This document shows, piece by piece, positions 17,084-26,523 of a DNA stretch of 64,000 bases (positions within the stretch are counted from its first letter, which is position 1; each line of letters starts with the position of its first letter). The stretch comes from Natronolimnobius baerhuensis. GTDB taxonomy: Archaea; Halobacteriota; Halobacteria; Halobacteriales; Natrialbaceae. Under the pieces are notes generated by a model, which saw only the letters and a list, made by a program, of their open reading frames with translations, was not told the DNA's origin and searched no databases. Made by a program: the position numbers and the translations under genes. The stretch covers positions 558,001 through 622,000 of the forward strand of contig NZ_MWPH01000001.1 of the NCBI RefSeq assembly GCF_002177135.1, in the 5' to 3' direction.

Positions 17084-19252
17084 TTACTCGTCGATCACTC
17101 GGCTGCCGCCCGGCGGCATGAAGTGCTGGATGCGGTCCGGACTCGCGATTTTCCGAACGAACGACTCGTCCGTAAACTCCTCGCGGAACTGCCGGTAGAG
17201 TCGCTTTGCTGCATCAGCCTGCGCGTACCGACCCGGCTCGAGTTCGATCATCGTCTCGGCTTGGCCCTCGATAGCCGACGGCGGGCCGCCGATGACGCGC
17301 GTGTACGGTTCACACTGGATGCCAACGGCGACGCCAACTGGTGTGTCGTCGTAGTAGGTTCGGTCACCCCGAATTGCGAACCCGCCTTTCTCGAGGTACT
17401 CACCGCTTTCGGGCGTCTTCGTCACCTGATCCGAGTCGACGGCGTAGACGTCGCCCGCGTAGCGGCCATCCTTCCAGACCGACGCGTAGGAAACCGCAAA
17501 CTGGGCGGCCTCCTCGATGCTCGAGTCGGGCAGTTCGATGTCCGAGGAGGACGCCTCGCTCGGATCGGTCGCCTTCAACACGGTGACGGGGCCGCCGTGG
17601 GCCTGCGTGTGGAGGACTTGATCTCCCGGCTCGAGGTATTTCTTGACTAACTCCTCGTTCTGGTCGGCGTTGCGTCCGCCGATCACGAGGTAGTCGTCGC
17701 TGGTGTGGAACCAGCGGAAGCGGTCGTACCACGGCTCGTTCTCCCGAATCGGGACGGACTGCATCGACAGCCAGTCAGTGTCCGCGTGCTCGTCGTCACC
17801 CTCGTCCTCGTCATCGCCGTCGTCTGCGTCCCACTGCTCGCGGCGTTGCTTTGCATCCTCGAGATCCTCGCGGGTGTCCTCGATGGCTGCGAGTGCGCCT
17901 TCTTTTTTCTCCTCGACGCGTTTGGCTTCGGTGTAAAGCCGGTCAGCGTTCTGCTCGACGCCGTCGTGAGCAACCAGGTCGATGTACTCGCCGTCAACCT
18001 CGACGGTGACGATACCCTCGCTGCCGTCGACGTCGATGACTGCCTCGGCCGCTTCGATACCTTGCTCGGCTCCCTCCTCGAAGCGCGCTTCGATGTCCTC
18101 CCACGGTCGGTCCTGCTCACGAGCGTCCTGAATCGTCGAGAGGATATCGTCGACCAGCCCATACTCGGCGTACAGCGACTCGGCCTGCTCGCGCAGATCA
18201 TCAGCCTCCTGTTCGAACCCACTGATCGCGCCCTGCTGTTGTTCGATGATCCGCTCGTACTTGGCAACCTCCTCGTCGAAATCCGGCTTCTGTTCCGTTG
18301 GATCCGGCGCAGACTCCTCCTCGAGTTCGAGTCGGAAGAAGTAGTCATCGAGTGCAGCCAGGAAAGAGTCGTAGCCGTCCGCAACGAGTCCCTCGGCCTC
18401 GTGTTCCTCGAGCGGGAACGGCGTGACATCGACGACCTGTTCGCTAGCGTCGCCGTCGTCGCCGTCGTCACTGTCGTCGTCACCATTGTTGCCATCCTCC
18501 TCGCGCTCGAGATACAGTCGCGGCTCGAAATTGCCGTTGCGGATGTCGAGTGCGAGTCGCTCGATGGCTTCGTAAAGTCGGTCGTAGACGCCCTCGTCGG
18601 CCTCCTCGATATCCATCGCCTTCTCAATTCCGGCGCGGGTACAGACCTCCTCGGCGTAGAGACCACCGAAATTGAGTTGTGTGGCGAGCGTCCGAACCAC
18701 GTCCGTATCCGAGTCGTTCATCTCGTGATCAAAGGCCTCTCGAGAGACCGTCAGCGGATTCGTCCGCGTGTCAGGGAACTCGTAGCGCGAGCCCGGAACG
18801 ACGGTTCGGGACTTGAGGCGAACGGTTTCGAGGGAGTCGATGACCTCGTACTCGCCGTCGGTGACCGCGACGTTCCCCTGACCGAACAGTTCGACGATGA
18901 TCCGGGTCGTCCCGTCGTCGCGCTCGAAGATGAACTCGAGGATGCGGTCAAACTCGTACTGTTCGACATCGACGAAGTCCGCGCCCGAGAGGCGATTGCG
19001 CAGCATCATCGCGAACTGGGGGGGTCGGCCGGGCGCGTCGGGGATGCGTTCGGGCGCGACTGTGTGGGCGCGCTTGGTCTCACCGACCTCGAAGACGAGT
19101 TCCATCCGCCCGCGGTCGAAGTCCCGCATCTTCAGCCGGACCATGTCGTCGCCGTAAAGATAGGCCTTGTCGACCTTTGCACCCTCGAACGCGCCGAGTT
19201 CTTCGACGAGGGCGGCAAGGTCGACGCTCGTAAGCTCCCGCTTTTGCTCCAT
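17084..19252 (-). CDS. rqcH: NFACT ribosome quality control protein (RqcH/NEMF/Rqc2 homologue)
   Basis: The protein has 722 residues from the ATG at 19252 (MEQKRELTSVDLAALVEEL). The NFACT-N domain covers about 1-180 (GAFEGAKVDKAYLYGDDMVRL), followed by HhH and coiled-coil regions with an acidic insert near residue 270. The NFACT-R/DUF814 domain follows at about 530-640 (RFRWFHTSDDYLVIGGRNA), then the C-terminal domain. Family members bind stalled 50S-peptidyl-tRNA complexes and recruit tRNA to tag the nascent chain. The longer open frame to 19363 is not coding in my view. Confidence 0.93.
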   Translation of the reverse strand: MEQKRELTSVDLAALVEELGAFEGAKVDKAYLYGDDMVRLKMRDFDRGRMELVFEVGETKRAHTVAPERIPDAPGRPPQFAMMLRNRLSGADFVDVEQYEFDRILEFIFERDDGTTRIIVELFGQGNVAVTDGEYEVIDSLETVRLKSRTVVPGSRYEFPDTRTNPLTVSREAFDHEMNDSDTDVVRTLATQLNFGGLYAEEVCTRAGIEKAMDIEEADEGVYDRLYEAIERLALDIRNGNFEPRLYLEREEDGNNGDDDSDDGDDGDASEQVVDVTPFPLEEHEAEGLVADGYDSFLAALDDYFFRLELEEESAPDPTEQKPDFDEEVAKYERIIEQQQGAISGFEQEADDLREQAESLYAEYGLVDDILSTIQDAREQDRPWEDIEARFEEGAEQGIEAAEAVIDVDGSEGIVTVEVDGEYIDLVAHDGVEQNADRLYTEAKRVEEKKEGALAAIEDTREDLEDAKQRREQWDADDGDDEDEGDDEHADTDWLSMQSVPIRENEPWYDRFRWFHTSDDYLVIGGRNADQNEELVKKYLEPGDQVLHTQAHGGPVTVLKATDPSEASSSDIELPDSSIEEAAQFAVSYASVWKDGRYAGDVYAVDSDQVTKTPESGEYLEKGGFAIRGDRTYYDDTPVGVAVGIQCEPYTRVIGGPPSAIEGQAETMIELEPGRYAQADAAKRLYRQFREEFTDESFVRKIASPDRIQHFMPPGGSRVIDE

Positions 19253-19421
19253 ACTATCAGTGCCCGGCGCTGTCAAAAAGGCGTGTCGCTCCGAACCGGA
19301 CTCGATCAAGGCCGTTCGATCACTCAGCGGACGAACCGAGGACGCACTCTCGTTCCGTTCCAAGCGCGGTCCAACCGAATCAATTATCGTCTGACAGTTC
19401 GACTACTGAGACGTCATCGAT

Positions 19422-19598
19422 ATGCTCGGCGCAGCAATCCAGCGGTTCGCGATGGTACTCGCACTCGTCGGCGGACTCGGCGAGTTGGCCCTCGGTACCG
19501 GCGCACTTCTGTTGGTCCTGGCGCTTCCGGTCGGCATCGTTGGAGTCGCTCTCGAGCTATCCGAATTTCACTATTTCCGCACGGAAGGGCGCAGGTAG
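19422..19598 (+). CDS. 58-residue hydrophobic membrane mini-protein
   Basis: The frame starts MLGAAIQRFAMVLALVGG, continues through a glycine-rich hydrophobic stretch to residue 44, and ends with the polar tail LSEFHYFRTEGRR. One to two membrane passes are likely. It lies divergent from the NFACT gene with about 170 bp between the starts. A clean length and a membrane-type composition support a real small gene, but there is no family match that I recognise. Confidence 0.5.
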   Translation: MLGAAIQRFAMVLALVGGLGELALGTGALLLVLALPVGIVGVALELSEFHYFRTEGRR

Positions 19599-19750
19599 CG
19601 AGCGGTGAGATGGGGACGGGACGTGCCGGCAGCCGCGACGATCCGTCCGCCGTGGTCGGAAAGGCTAATCCGGGCCGACCCGTTTCACACACCTATGAAC
19701 GGCGCTCCCGTCGATCAATCGAACTCGTTCGAGCGAACCGGAGGACACCC

Positions 19751-20410
19751 ATGAGCACGCCGAGTGGCCACCGTCCATGGCAAGACGTCCGCGAGATTCC
19801 ATCCCTGTTCGAGCAACTCGAGGCCGACGGCGGGATCGCCATACTGGACCTGCTCGAGCAGTTGAACGCCCACAACGACCTCGGAATCGACGCCGACGGT
19901 GTGGTTTATCACGACCGCGGGATTCGTGTTCCCGGCCACGACGCGACGTTCGTCCACGAGCCGACTGGCTCACGGGGTCGGCCCGCATTCAGCGTCGAAC
20001 TCAATACCGTCGGGCCGCGCAACTGCTGGGCGAAGTTCGACAACACGAACTCGTGGGATGTCTACCTCCTGCGCACGCAGGGGCTGGCAGCACTCGCCTG
20101 GCTCAGCGACGAGGAGTACAAAGTCGAGGAAGCCGATCAGTTCGAGACAAAAGTCGACGCCGTCGCATCCGGGCGCTTTTCGTTCGGACTCTTTCTCCAC
20201 GGCGGCGAAGACTGGGACGAGCAAGTCGAACGGATGCGCAAAACCAACGCGCCCGCATACCTCCAGGGCGAAGACGGCCGCGTCATGATGCCGTCGACCC
20301 AAAACGAGTTCTACCAGTACGTCGATTCGACGCCGACCGAGTTCCGCACCAGCGGCGGAAACGCCCCCTCGTATCTCGGGATACTCGAACTCGAGATTTC
20401 GATTGACTAG
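19751..20410 (+). CDS. conserved haloarchaeal protein, function unknown
   Basis: The soluble acidic protein has 219 residues. The first part is helical (WQDVREIPSLFEQLEADGGIAILDLLEQLN), the middle has beta strands (DGVVYHDRGIRVPGHDATFV, AKFDNTNSWDVYLLR), and the last third is alpha/beta, ending YLGILELEISID. The reading frame is open far upstream, opposite to the NFACT gene, but that part is a coding-strand shadow. The ATG at 19751 is the natural start. Function unknown. Confidence 0.7.
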   Translation: MSTPSGHRPWQDVREIPSLFEQLEADGGIAILDLLEQLNAHNDLGIDADGVVYHDRGIRVPGHDATFVHEPTGSRGRPAFSVELNTVGPRNCWAKFDNTNSWDVYLLRTQGLAALAWLSDEEYKVEEADQFETKVDAVASGRFSFGLFLHGGEDWDEQVERMRKTNAPAYLQGEDGRVMMPSTQNEFYQYVDSTPTEFRTSGGNAPSYLGILELEISID

Positions 20411-20419
20411 CGCTCTCAG

Positions 20420-20821
20420 TCAGCAGTCCTGATTCAGTTCACGCTTGCGCTCGAGTCGCTGACAGCCCTCAACGAGTGAATCAGGCAGGTCCGGCGCAGC
20501 GGACTCGAGGGTGGCGAGGACCGTGCCAATTTCGGCAAATCGCGGGCCTCGCATCGCGATGAGTGGGTCACGCTCCCACTCGATGAATCCTCGATCAGCC
20601 AGCTGTGGCAGGTGACAGTGGATAAGCTCCTGTCGAAGCGCAGTCGGATCTGGTGGGACGGTTGGACTGATTGCACTCTCAGGAAGTGGGACGGATGCCT
20701 CCGGCGGGGCCTCCAGCAGCGAGAAAATCAGTTGCCGCCGTGGCTCTGCTTGTGCTGCTTCGAACACCCGGTCCCAATTCTGAATAACTCGCCTCCCGTT
20801 TTCGAATCGTGGCACCGACAT
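20420..20821 (-). CDS. winged-helix regulator, haloarchaeal DUF7344-like
   Basis: The protein has 133 residues from the ATG at 20821 (MSVPRFENGRRVIQNW). The central segment VFEAAQAEPRRQLIFSLLEA, followed by LRQELIHCHLPQLADRGFIEWERD, is a typical ArsR-like winged helix, with the recognition helix around HLPQLADRG. Haloarchaea encode many such single-domain regulators of unknown target. It is convergent with the 19751 gene. The longer frame to 20845 adds eight residues and is less likely. Confidence 0.75.
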   Translation of the reverse strand: MSVPRFENGRRVIQNWDRVFEAAQAEPRRQLIFSLLEAPPEASVPLPESAISPTVPPDPTALRQELIHCHLPQLADRGFIEWERDPLIAMRGPRFAEIGTVLATLESAAPDLPDSLVEGCQRLERKRELNQDC

Positions 20822-21173
20822 ACGCCACCTGTTCCACACACCCATGCTAAGGTGTTTCGGATGGAAATTCGTTTCATGGCTAAATCATCATATTGGTTGG
20901 TGAGGGGCCCGAATACGTTCGGTTCGAGAACTTTTGCTGCGGCATCTATGCTGATACACTCTGTGACAGAGTAGAACGGTTATAGAGTAACAGAATGAGC
21001 TGATGTTATTAATACAGAACAATGGGCGTCATACACTCACTATTGTTCTACGTATCGCTATGTAGTTGCAGTCAAAACAGACCGACTCGAGATCGACGAC
21101 ACAACAGTGCCGACCAGACATCGGGCAGACTCACTGTTCGAGCCCGCATACGGTTGAACCGCGCTGACTTGTT
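20822..21173. other. 352-bp AT-richer intergenic region with two inverted repeats
   Basis: No convincing gene is seen here. The region contains actctgt-g-acagagt at 20958-20972 and agaacaat (21016-21023) facing attgttct (21042-21049). Its base composition is lower in G+C than its surroundings. It separates the winged-helix gene start from the end of the TenA gene, so it must hold the regulator promoter and perhaps the TenA terminator. Confidence 0.5.
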
Positions 21174-21860
21174 TTATCTGGCACTCACAGAGTCACTCTC
21201 TGTCGACCCCCACCCCTCGAGCGTGTAGGCCATCTCCCAGAACCGATGCTCGAGGTTTGCGCTCGTCAAAAACGCCTCGCGCATGGCCTCGTGTTCGCCG
21301 GGATAGCGCTCGCCACAGCGGTCGACGAACTCGCGACACCACGCCGTCGCATCGCGGAACTCTTCGCCGGTGTACATCTCGATAAAGGGCGTGTACTGAT
21401 GTTCGCCGTCAGCCAACTCGGCCATGTGCTCGCCCACGTCGAGATAGCCCTGCATACAGGGATAGAGCGCCGCCGCAATCTCCGCGAGTGATCCCTCGTA
21501 GGCCGTCCGAACGAGGAAATTCGTGTAGGCGACACAGGTCGGTGCTTTCTCGACGGCCTCGAGTTCCGCCCTCGAGATGCCGTAATCAGCCGCGAACTCG
21601 CGGTGGAGGTCCATCTCGTGGTCGAGCACGTCGTGGGCGACGCCGAGCAGTCGCGTCATCGTCTCCTCGTCGCGGGCCTTGACGCCGGCGAGCGCGAACA
21701 GCCGCGCGTAATCGAGCAGGTACCGATAATCCTGTTTCACCCAGTGTTGGAACGCCGCCTCGTCGAGCGTCCCAGCGGCGAGTTCTTCGACGAACGGATG
21801 TGCCTTCTGTGCCTCCCAGATCGATGCGCCGTCTGCGAGTAGGTCGTCACTGAACGCCAT
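21174..21860 (-). CDS. tenA: TenA family thiaminase II / aminopyrimidine aminohydrolase
   Basis: The all-helical protein has 228 residues. It begins MAFSDDLLADGASIWEAQKAH and carries the TenA signatures HWVKQDYRYLLDYAR, the cysteine in ALYPCMQGY (equivalent to the catalytic cysteine of TenA_C enzymes) and, near the C-terminus, LEHRFWEMAYTLEGW. TenA salvages thiamine by hydrolysing aminopyrimidine breakdown products to HMP. It fits functionally with the thiamine importer 5 kb upstream. A TATA box and palindrome lie just before the start. Confidence 0.93.
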   Translation of the reverse strand: MAFSDDLLADGASIWEAQKAHPFVEELAAGTLDEAAFQHWVKQDYRYLLDYARLFALAGVKARDEETMTRLLGVAHDVLDHEMDLHREFAADYGISRAELEAVEKAPTCVAYTNFLVRTAYEGSLAEIAAALYPCMQGYLDVGEHMAELADGEHQYTPFIEMYTGEEFRDATAWCREFVDRCGERYPGEHEAMREAFLTSANLEHRFWEMAYTLEGWGSTESDSVSAR

Positions 21861-21869
21861 CAGTGGGCT

Positions 21870-21897
21870 ACTCGAGCGCCTCGAGTGAATTATAACT
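21870..21897 (-). promoter_or_regulatory. TenA promoter with TATA box and ACTCGAG palindrome
   Basis: Read on the minus strand, the AT-rich box at 21888-21897 (agttataatt) is about 30 bp ahead of the ATG at 21860. Between them, actcgag-cgc-ctcgagt (21870-21886) is a 7-bp-arm palindrome. It may be an operator, but CTCGAG is common throughout this genome, so chance is possible. Confidence 0.4.
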
Positions 21898-21998
21898 GAC
21901 TACTATAATCGTCTTATCGAGTGTTGCGTGCAGTGACAGCATAAACGAGTGCGCTCTGCCGGCAGGTGTCTTTTGCCCTCACGTCGTGTGTCACGTGT

Positions 21999-22802
21999 GT
22001 GTCGAGTCTCACACTCGTCGTCCTCGTGACGCTGGCTGCCGGCTGTGCGACCGGCCTCGGTGCACTCCCGACGCTCGTCACGGATCGCGTCAGTCACCGA
22101 GTCTACGACGGCGCACTCGGCTTCGCCGCCGGCGTCATGGTCGGGGCCGCGATGTTCGCGCTCGTCGTCCCCGGCCTCGAGTTGGGGACGCCGCTCGAGG
22201 TCGTCGTCGGAATCGGGCTTGGTGCGGGCTTTCTCCTCGTGACGAACGCGCTCCTCCCGCATCTCCACCTCCGATTTCGCGGCGGACAACTCGAGGGAAC
22301 GGCAGCGCTCGAGACCGAGGCCGACGATGGGGCAGCGCCGGCGACCGCTGACGACCGCCGCCGGGCACTCCTGGTCGGCAGCGCGGTGACGATTCACAAC
22401 GTCCCCGAGGGCCTCGCCGTTGGGATCGCATTCGCCAGCGGCGAGACCGGACTCGGGATTGCAATCGCCACCGCCATCGCCGTCCAGAACGTGCCCGATG
22501 GGTTCGCAATGGCAGTCCCCGCCGTCCGTGCTGGTCTCTCGAAGCCGAAAACGATCCTCTATACGACGCTCTCCGGTGGGATTCCGGAGCCACTCGCTGC
22601 CGCAGTCGGGTTCACCCTCGTCGGCTTCGTTACCGGACTCTTCCCGCTCGCGGCCGGCTTCGCCGCAGGCGCGATGATCGCCGTCGTCTTCCGCGAACTT
22701 GTCCCCTCGAGCCACGGCCACGGCTACGCCGACACGGCGACGGCAACCTTTATCGCCGGCTTCGCGCTGATGCTCGTCGTGGATACGGTACTGGCGGTCT
22801 GA
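21999..22802 (+). CDS. ZIP-family divalent metal transporter
   Basis: The protein has 267 residues from the GTG at 21999 (another GTG at 21966 would add 11). It has eight predicted helices. Helix four carries the metal-binding motif HNVPEGLAVG, typical of the ZIP/GufA type. The matching helix-five motif reads QNVPDGFAMAVP, with Gln and Asp replacing the usual His and Glu. ZIP proteins move Zn, Fe or Mn into the cytosol. The altered second site may change metal choice. The loop between helices three and four is acidic and variable. Confidence 0.85.
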   Translation: MSSLTLVVLVTLAAGCATGLGALPTLVTDRVSHRVYDGALGFAAGVMVGAAMFALVVPGLELGTPLEVVVGIGLGAGFLLVTNALLPHLHLRFRGGQLEGTAALETEADDGAAPATADDRRRALLVGSAVTIHNVPEGLAVGIAFASGETGLGIAIATAIAVQNVPDGFAMAVPAVRAGLSKPKTILYTTLSGGIPEPLAAAVGFTLVGFVTGLFPLAAGFAAGAMIAVVFRELVPSSHGHGYADTATATFIAGFALMLVVDTVLAV

Positions 22803-22874
22803 GACGTGTGCGAGAGCGGTCAAAAGAGTGCCGCCACCCGTGGCCTTTTCTTACTGATAGGCTAACACGTCACT

Positions 22875-23660
22875 ATGACGTTCGTCTCAAAACTCCGTAA
22901 CCGGGAGTCACTCGTTGGAACCTGGGTCGCGCTGAGCGATCCCGCAATCGCTGAACTCAGCGCCAGCCTCGCGTTCGACGCGGTCGTGATCGATGGCGAA
23001 CACTCGACGAACTCCCTCGAGACGATCACCGAAATGGTTCGGGCGGTCGACGCTGGGAGCGCCGACCGCGAAGTCGGCTCTATCGTTCGCCTCTCAGAGA
23101 ACGACGCGACGGAGATCAAGCGCGTGCTCGACTCGGGCGTCAGCGGCGTCATGGCCCCGATGATCGACTCAGCCGACGACGCCCGCGAACTGGTCGAGGC
23201 CACGCGCTACCCGCCCGACGGCGTTCGGGGCGTCGGCTACGGTCGCGGCACCGGCTACGGCGAGGCCTTCCCCGAGTACCTCGAGCACGCGAACGACGAG
23301 ATCGCGACCATCGCCCAGATCGAAACCGAAGCCGGTTTCGAGAACGTCGAGGAAATTGCCGCCGTCGACGGCCTCGACGGGCTCTTCGTCGGTCCTGCCG
23401 ACCTCTCTGCCGCGCTCGACATGTTCGGCGAGACGGAGAGCGATGGTTTTCTGGCAGCTGTTGATCGGGTGCTCGAGGCCGGCCACGCAGTCGACAAACC
23501 CGTCGCAACGCTGGCGTTCGAGGAGGCAGAAATCGAACGCTGGGTCGACTGCGGGTTTGACTTCGTCTTGGCCGGCGTCGACATCGACTACATCCAGGCG
23601 GGCGCGACACAGGCGATTACGATGTTCGAGGACGCACTCGATGGACACGGCGGTGTGTGA
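22875..23660 (+). CDS. HpcH/HpaI family aldolase
   Basis: The protein has 261 residues with the (beta/alpha)8 fold of the metal-dependent class II pyruvate aldolases. Key elements are DAVVIDGEHSTNSLET (catalytic His), ARG-equivalent PPDGVRGVGYGRG, IAQIETEAGFENV (metal-binding Glu) and LFVGPADLSAALD (metal-binding Asp). Family members split 2-keto-3-deoxy acids to pyruvate and an aldehyde. The natural substrate here could be a 2-keto-3-deoxy sugar acid, which would link it to the uronate cluster at 49-64 kb, but this is inference. Confidence 0.9.
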   Translation: MTFVSKLRNRESLVGTWVALSDPAIAELSASLAFDAVVIDGEHSTNSLETITEMVRAVDAGSADREVGSIVRLSENDATEIKRVLDSGVSGVMAPMIDSADDARELVEATRYPPDGVRGVGYGRGTGYGEAFPEYLEHANDEIATIAQIETEAGFENVEEIAAVDGLDGLFVGPADLSAALDMFGETESDGFLAAVDRVLEAGHAVDKPVATLAFEEAEIERWVDCGFDFVLAGVDIDYIQAGATQAITMFEDALDGHGGV

Positions 23661-23688
23661 CTGGGCGGTCGTACGACCATCTATCGGG

Positions 23689-24735
23689 TTACGTCGCTCG
23701 AGCGAGCTCGACGACGAATATCGTTCCCGTCGGGTCGTTGTCTTCGGCCCAGACCTTGCCACCGTACTGAGAAACCAGCGTCTGAACGAGATAGAGGCCG
23801 ATTCCTGAGCCGGGACTCCCGAGACTTTTCTCACCTTTTCCGAAGATCACGTCCTTCTGCTCGTCCGGGATTCCGGGCCCGTTGTCAGCGATCCGAACGA
23901 CGGCGGTATCGGTACGCACCTCACAAGAGAGTTCAACGACAGGGTTGTCTTTGTCGTTATGTTGGACGGCATTGTTCAACAGATTTCGAAACACCGAGGT
24001 AAGCATCCCATTGGCAGCAACCTCGATGTCGGGAAGAGAATCGTCGACATCGAACGTCGCCTCCGGGAAAGACTCTTTGCGAAGCGCCAGTTCCGACTCG
24101 AGGACTGAACACAGTGAAACCGATTCGACCGTAAGTTCGTCGTTGGTCGACAGCGTCTCGACATAGTCACGAGCGATTTCAGTCACCTCAACGATGTGTT
24201 TGCCGCTCTCGAGGATGTGCTGGAGGGACGGCTCTCCGTCGTCGTCGACGTGTTCCTCGAGCATTTCGGCCCAGCCAAGCATAATAGCCATATCGTTTCG
24301 AACGTCGTGGCGGACGACCCGATTCAAGATCTCGAGTTCCTGTTCCCGATGCTTTTGCTCCGTGATGTCCGTACAGATGCCGACGACTTCGGTGATCTCT
24401 CCGTCACGATTTTGCAGGACAATCTGATGCGTTAGCACCCACCGGATCGAGCCGTCCGGTCGAATAACGCGGCCCTCGTATGTCGTATTAGAGGGCTCGC
24501 GGTTGGATGATTCGATATTTGCGCGCACACGCTCTCGGTCATCGGGGTGGATGGATTCAAGCAATTTACTCACGTCTTCTTCGACCTCCGCTGGCGGAAT
24601 CCCCCAAATTTCCTCGAAGCCGGCGCTGATGTAGTCGAACTCGCCGGGTGTCGTCACCGTCCAGAGCGCAACCCCCTCGAGGTGATCAAACAGGGTGCGG
24701 AAGTTACGGTGATTGCCGAGCGAAGAATTACTCAT
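23689..24735 (-). CDS. PAS-domain sensor histidine kinase
   Basis: The protein has 348 residues from the ATG at 24735, supported by a minus-strand TATA-like element (agttttac, at 24761-24768). An N-terminal PAS domain (about 15-135, EEIWGIPPAEVEEDVSKLLE and the PAC-like tail GICTDITEQ) leads into the H-box NRVVRHDVRNDM. The ATPase domain follows, with N-box FRNLLNNAVQHN, G1 IADNGPGIP and G2 GSGIGLYLV. No membrane helix is seen, so it is a cytosolic sensor. No response regulator lies next to it. Confidence 0.92.
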   Translation of the reverse strand: MSNSSLGNHRNFRTLFDHLEGVALWTVTTPGEFDYISAGFEEIWGIPPAEVEEDVSKLLESIHPDDRERVRANIESSNREPSNTTYEGRVIRPDGSIRWVLTHQIVLQNRDGEITEVVGICTDITEQKHREQELEILNRVVRHDVRNDMAIMLGWAEMLEEHVDDDGEPSLQHILESGKHIVEVTEIARDYVETLSTNDELTVESVSLCSVLESELALRKESFPEATFDVDDSLPDIEVAANGMLTSVFRNLLNNAVQHNDKDNPVVELSCEVRTDTAVVRIADNGPGIPDEQKDVIFGKGEKSLGSPGSGIGLYLVQTLVSQYGGKVWAEDNDPTGTIFVVELARAT

Positions 24736-24852
24736 ATCCACCGATCTATTCATCGACGGGTAAAACTGGCTGCTACTCCCACGCTGTGGTTATTCAGGTA
24801 AGTACGTTGGATCGGTTCTCCACTTAAAATGAAGGTTCCGATCCGTTGACCG

Positions 24853-26523
24853 TTAGAGTTGCTTGCTCACGTACGGTCCGTCCTGGTGGTAGCCCAGTTT
24901 GTTACGGTAGTACTCCCGCGCGCCGATCCCCGAAATTACGCTGACCTTATCGTAGCCGGCGTCGGCAGCGAGTGATTCGGCTGTTTCCATCAGGCGACGG
25001 CCGTACCCCTGGTGTTGATGCTGGCCCGATTCGCCTTCCTCACCCATCGTCACCTCACCGCCGTAGACGTGGAGTTCGCGGATCAGCGCCGCGTTCTCGA
25101 GTTCCCGCCGAACCGGGTCGTTCGGGAACCGAAGCCGGCAGAAACCGATCAGGAGGTCTTTCTCGAAGTCCTCGACGGAGATGAAGTGTTCCGTCCCGCC
25201 GCAGGCGTCGTAGGTCATGACGTCGAGTTCGATGTTTTCGGGTTCCTCGTCGTTCATCCCGGCCTCGCGACAGCGGATACAGTCACAGGTCCAGTCGTGG
25301 TCTTCCATGCGCTTTCGGGCCAGCTGTCGGAGATTCGACTTCCAGACGCCGGCGTCGATGTAGTCCGCCGGAATGTCACGCTGGACGCGCTGCAGTCGCG
25401 TATAGCGCGGAATCATATCCTTGATCTCGGCGACCAGTTCAGCGGCCTCCTCGTTGCCAAGTGGGTCGTACTCGCCCTTGTGCCACCAGTCGTACGTTGC
25501 CGTGCCGCGGACGATCAGCGTCGGGTAAATCTTGAGGTAATCGGGCTTCCACTCTTCCTGTTCGAAGATGCGCCGGAAGTCCTCGAGACACATCTCCTTG
25601 CTCATCCCCGGTTGGCCGGGCATCATGTGGAACCCGACCTTAAAGGCCGAGTCGCGTAGGCGCTGGTTGGCCTCGATTGAAGCCTGTGCGCCGTGACCGC
25701 GGTGCATTTCTCTGTTTATGCGCTCGAAGGTGGTCTGGACGCCCACTTCGACTTTCGTCCCGCCGAGATCGAGCATGCGGTCGATCTGTTCGGGATCGCA
25801 CCAGTCGGGTTTCGTCTCGAACGTCGTCCCAATATTTCGAATGTCGTTCGTCTCGTTCTCAGTGATGACGTCCTCGAGGTACTGCCACTCGTACTCCTCG
25901 CGATCCTGTGCGAAGCTGACGCCTTCGGCCGGTTCGGGCTCTTTGTCCACGTCGAAGTCGTTCATCGCCTCGAGTGCGCGCTTGACGAACCACTCCTGAT
26001 AGTCGTGGCTGCGGGCAGTCATCGTCCCGCCCATCAGGATGAGTTCGACCTTGTCGACTGGATGGCCGATCTCTCGCAACTGCTCGAGTCGCAGCGTGAC
26101 CTGCCCGTAGGGGTCGTAGTCGTTCTGGACGCCGCGGGCGGCCGCAGGCTCTTCGCCCGTGTAGCTCTGGGAGGACGAAAACTCCGAGTCGGGCCCGCCA
26201 GGGCAGTAGAGACACTTTCCGTGGGGACAGCGTTCGGGCGAGGTCATGATCGCGACCGGCGACACGCCGGAGGCGGTCCGGACGGGCTTGCGCTGGAGAA
26301 CCTCCTCTAAGACCTCGCGGTGTTCCTGGGCCGCGTGATCGAGGAGTTCGGAGTTCTTGGGCACTTTGGGTGCCGAGTGCTCTGAACAGGCCTCGAGTTT
26401 GGCCTTCTCGACGTCGTCGCGTTCGATCTCGCCCGCGAGGATCCGCTCGACGAGCGTCTCACAGACCTGCCGGAAGGCTTCCGTCTCGGTGGGATCGTCG
26501 GAATCGGGCGTCTCGGTACTCAC
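24853..26523 (-). CDS. elp3: Elp3-type tRNA U34 acetyltransferase (radical SAM plus GNAT)
   Basis: The protein has 556 residues. The radical SAM cluster motif CPHGKCLYCPGG is at about residues 100-110, and the central domain includes HMMPGQPGMSKEMCLEDFRRIF. The C-terminal GNAT domain carries GYGRRLMETAESLAADAGYD and ends REYYRNKLGYHQDGPYV. Archaeal Elp3 alone makes the acetyl-derived (cm5U) modification of wobble uridine. The start MSTETPDSDDPTETEAF is supported by the acidic haloarchaeal lead-in. Confidence 0.95.
   Translation of the reverse strand: MSTETPDSDDPTETEAFRQVCETLVERILAGEIERDDVEKAKLEACSEHSAPKVPKNSELLDHAAQEHREVLEEVLQRKPVRTASGVSPVAIMTSPERCPHGKCLYCPGGPDSEFSSSQSYTGEEPAAARGVQNDYDPYGQVTLRLEQLREIGHPVDKVELILMGGTMTARSHDYQEWFVKRALEAMNDFDVDKEPEPAEGVSFAQDREEYEWQYLEDVITENETNDIRNIGTTFETKPDWCDPEQIDRMLDLGGTKVEVGVQTTFERINREMHRGHGAQASIEANQRLRDSAFKVGFHMMPGQPGMSKEMCLEDFRRIFEQEEWKPDYLKIYPTLIVRGTATYDWWHKGEYDPLGNEEAAELVAEIKDMIPRYTRLQRVQRDIPADYIDAGVWKSNLRQLARKRMEDHDWTCDCIRCREAGMNDEEPENIELDVMTYDACGGTEHFISVEDFEKDLLIGFCRLRFPNDPVRRELENAALIRELHVYGGEVTMGEEGESGQHQHQGYGRRLMETAESLAADAGYDKVSVISGIGAREYYRNKLGYHQDGPYVSKQL

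Noticed and set aside
17705-19750. Plus-strand open frame opposite the NFACT gene, joined to the 19751 gene
   Set aside because: The upstream part is antisense to a well-conserved protein. Only the section from the ATG at 19751 has the acidic composition of a haloarchaeal gene.
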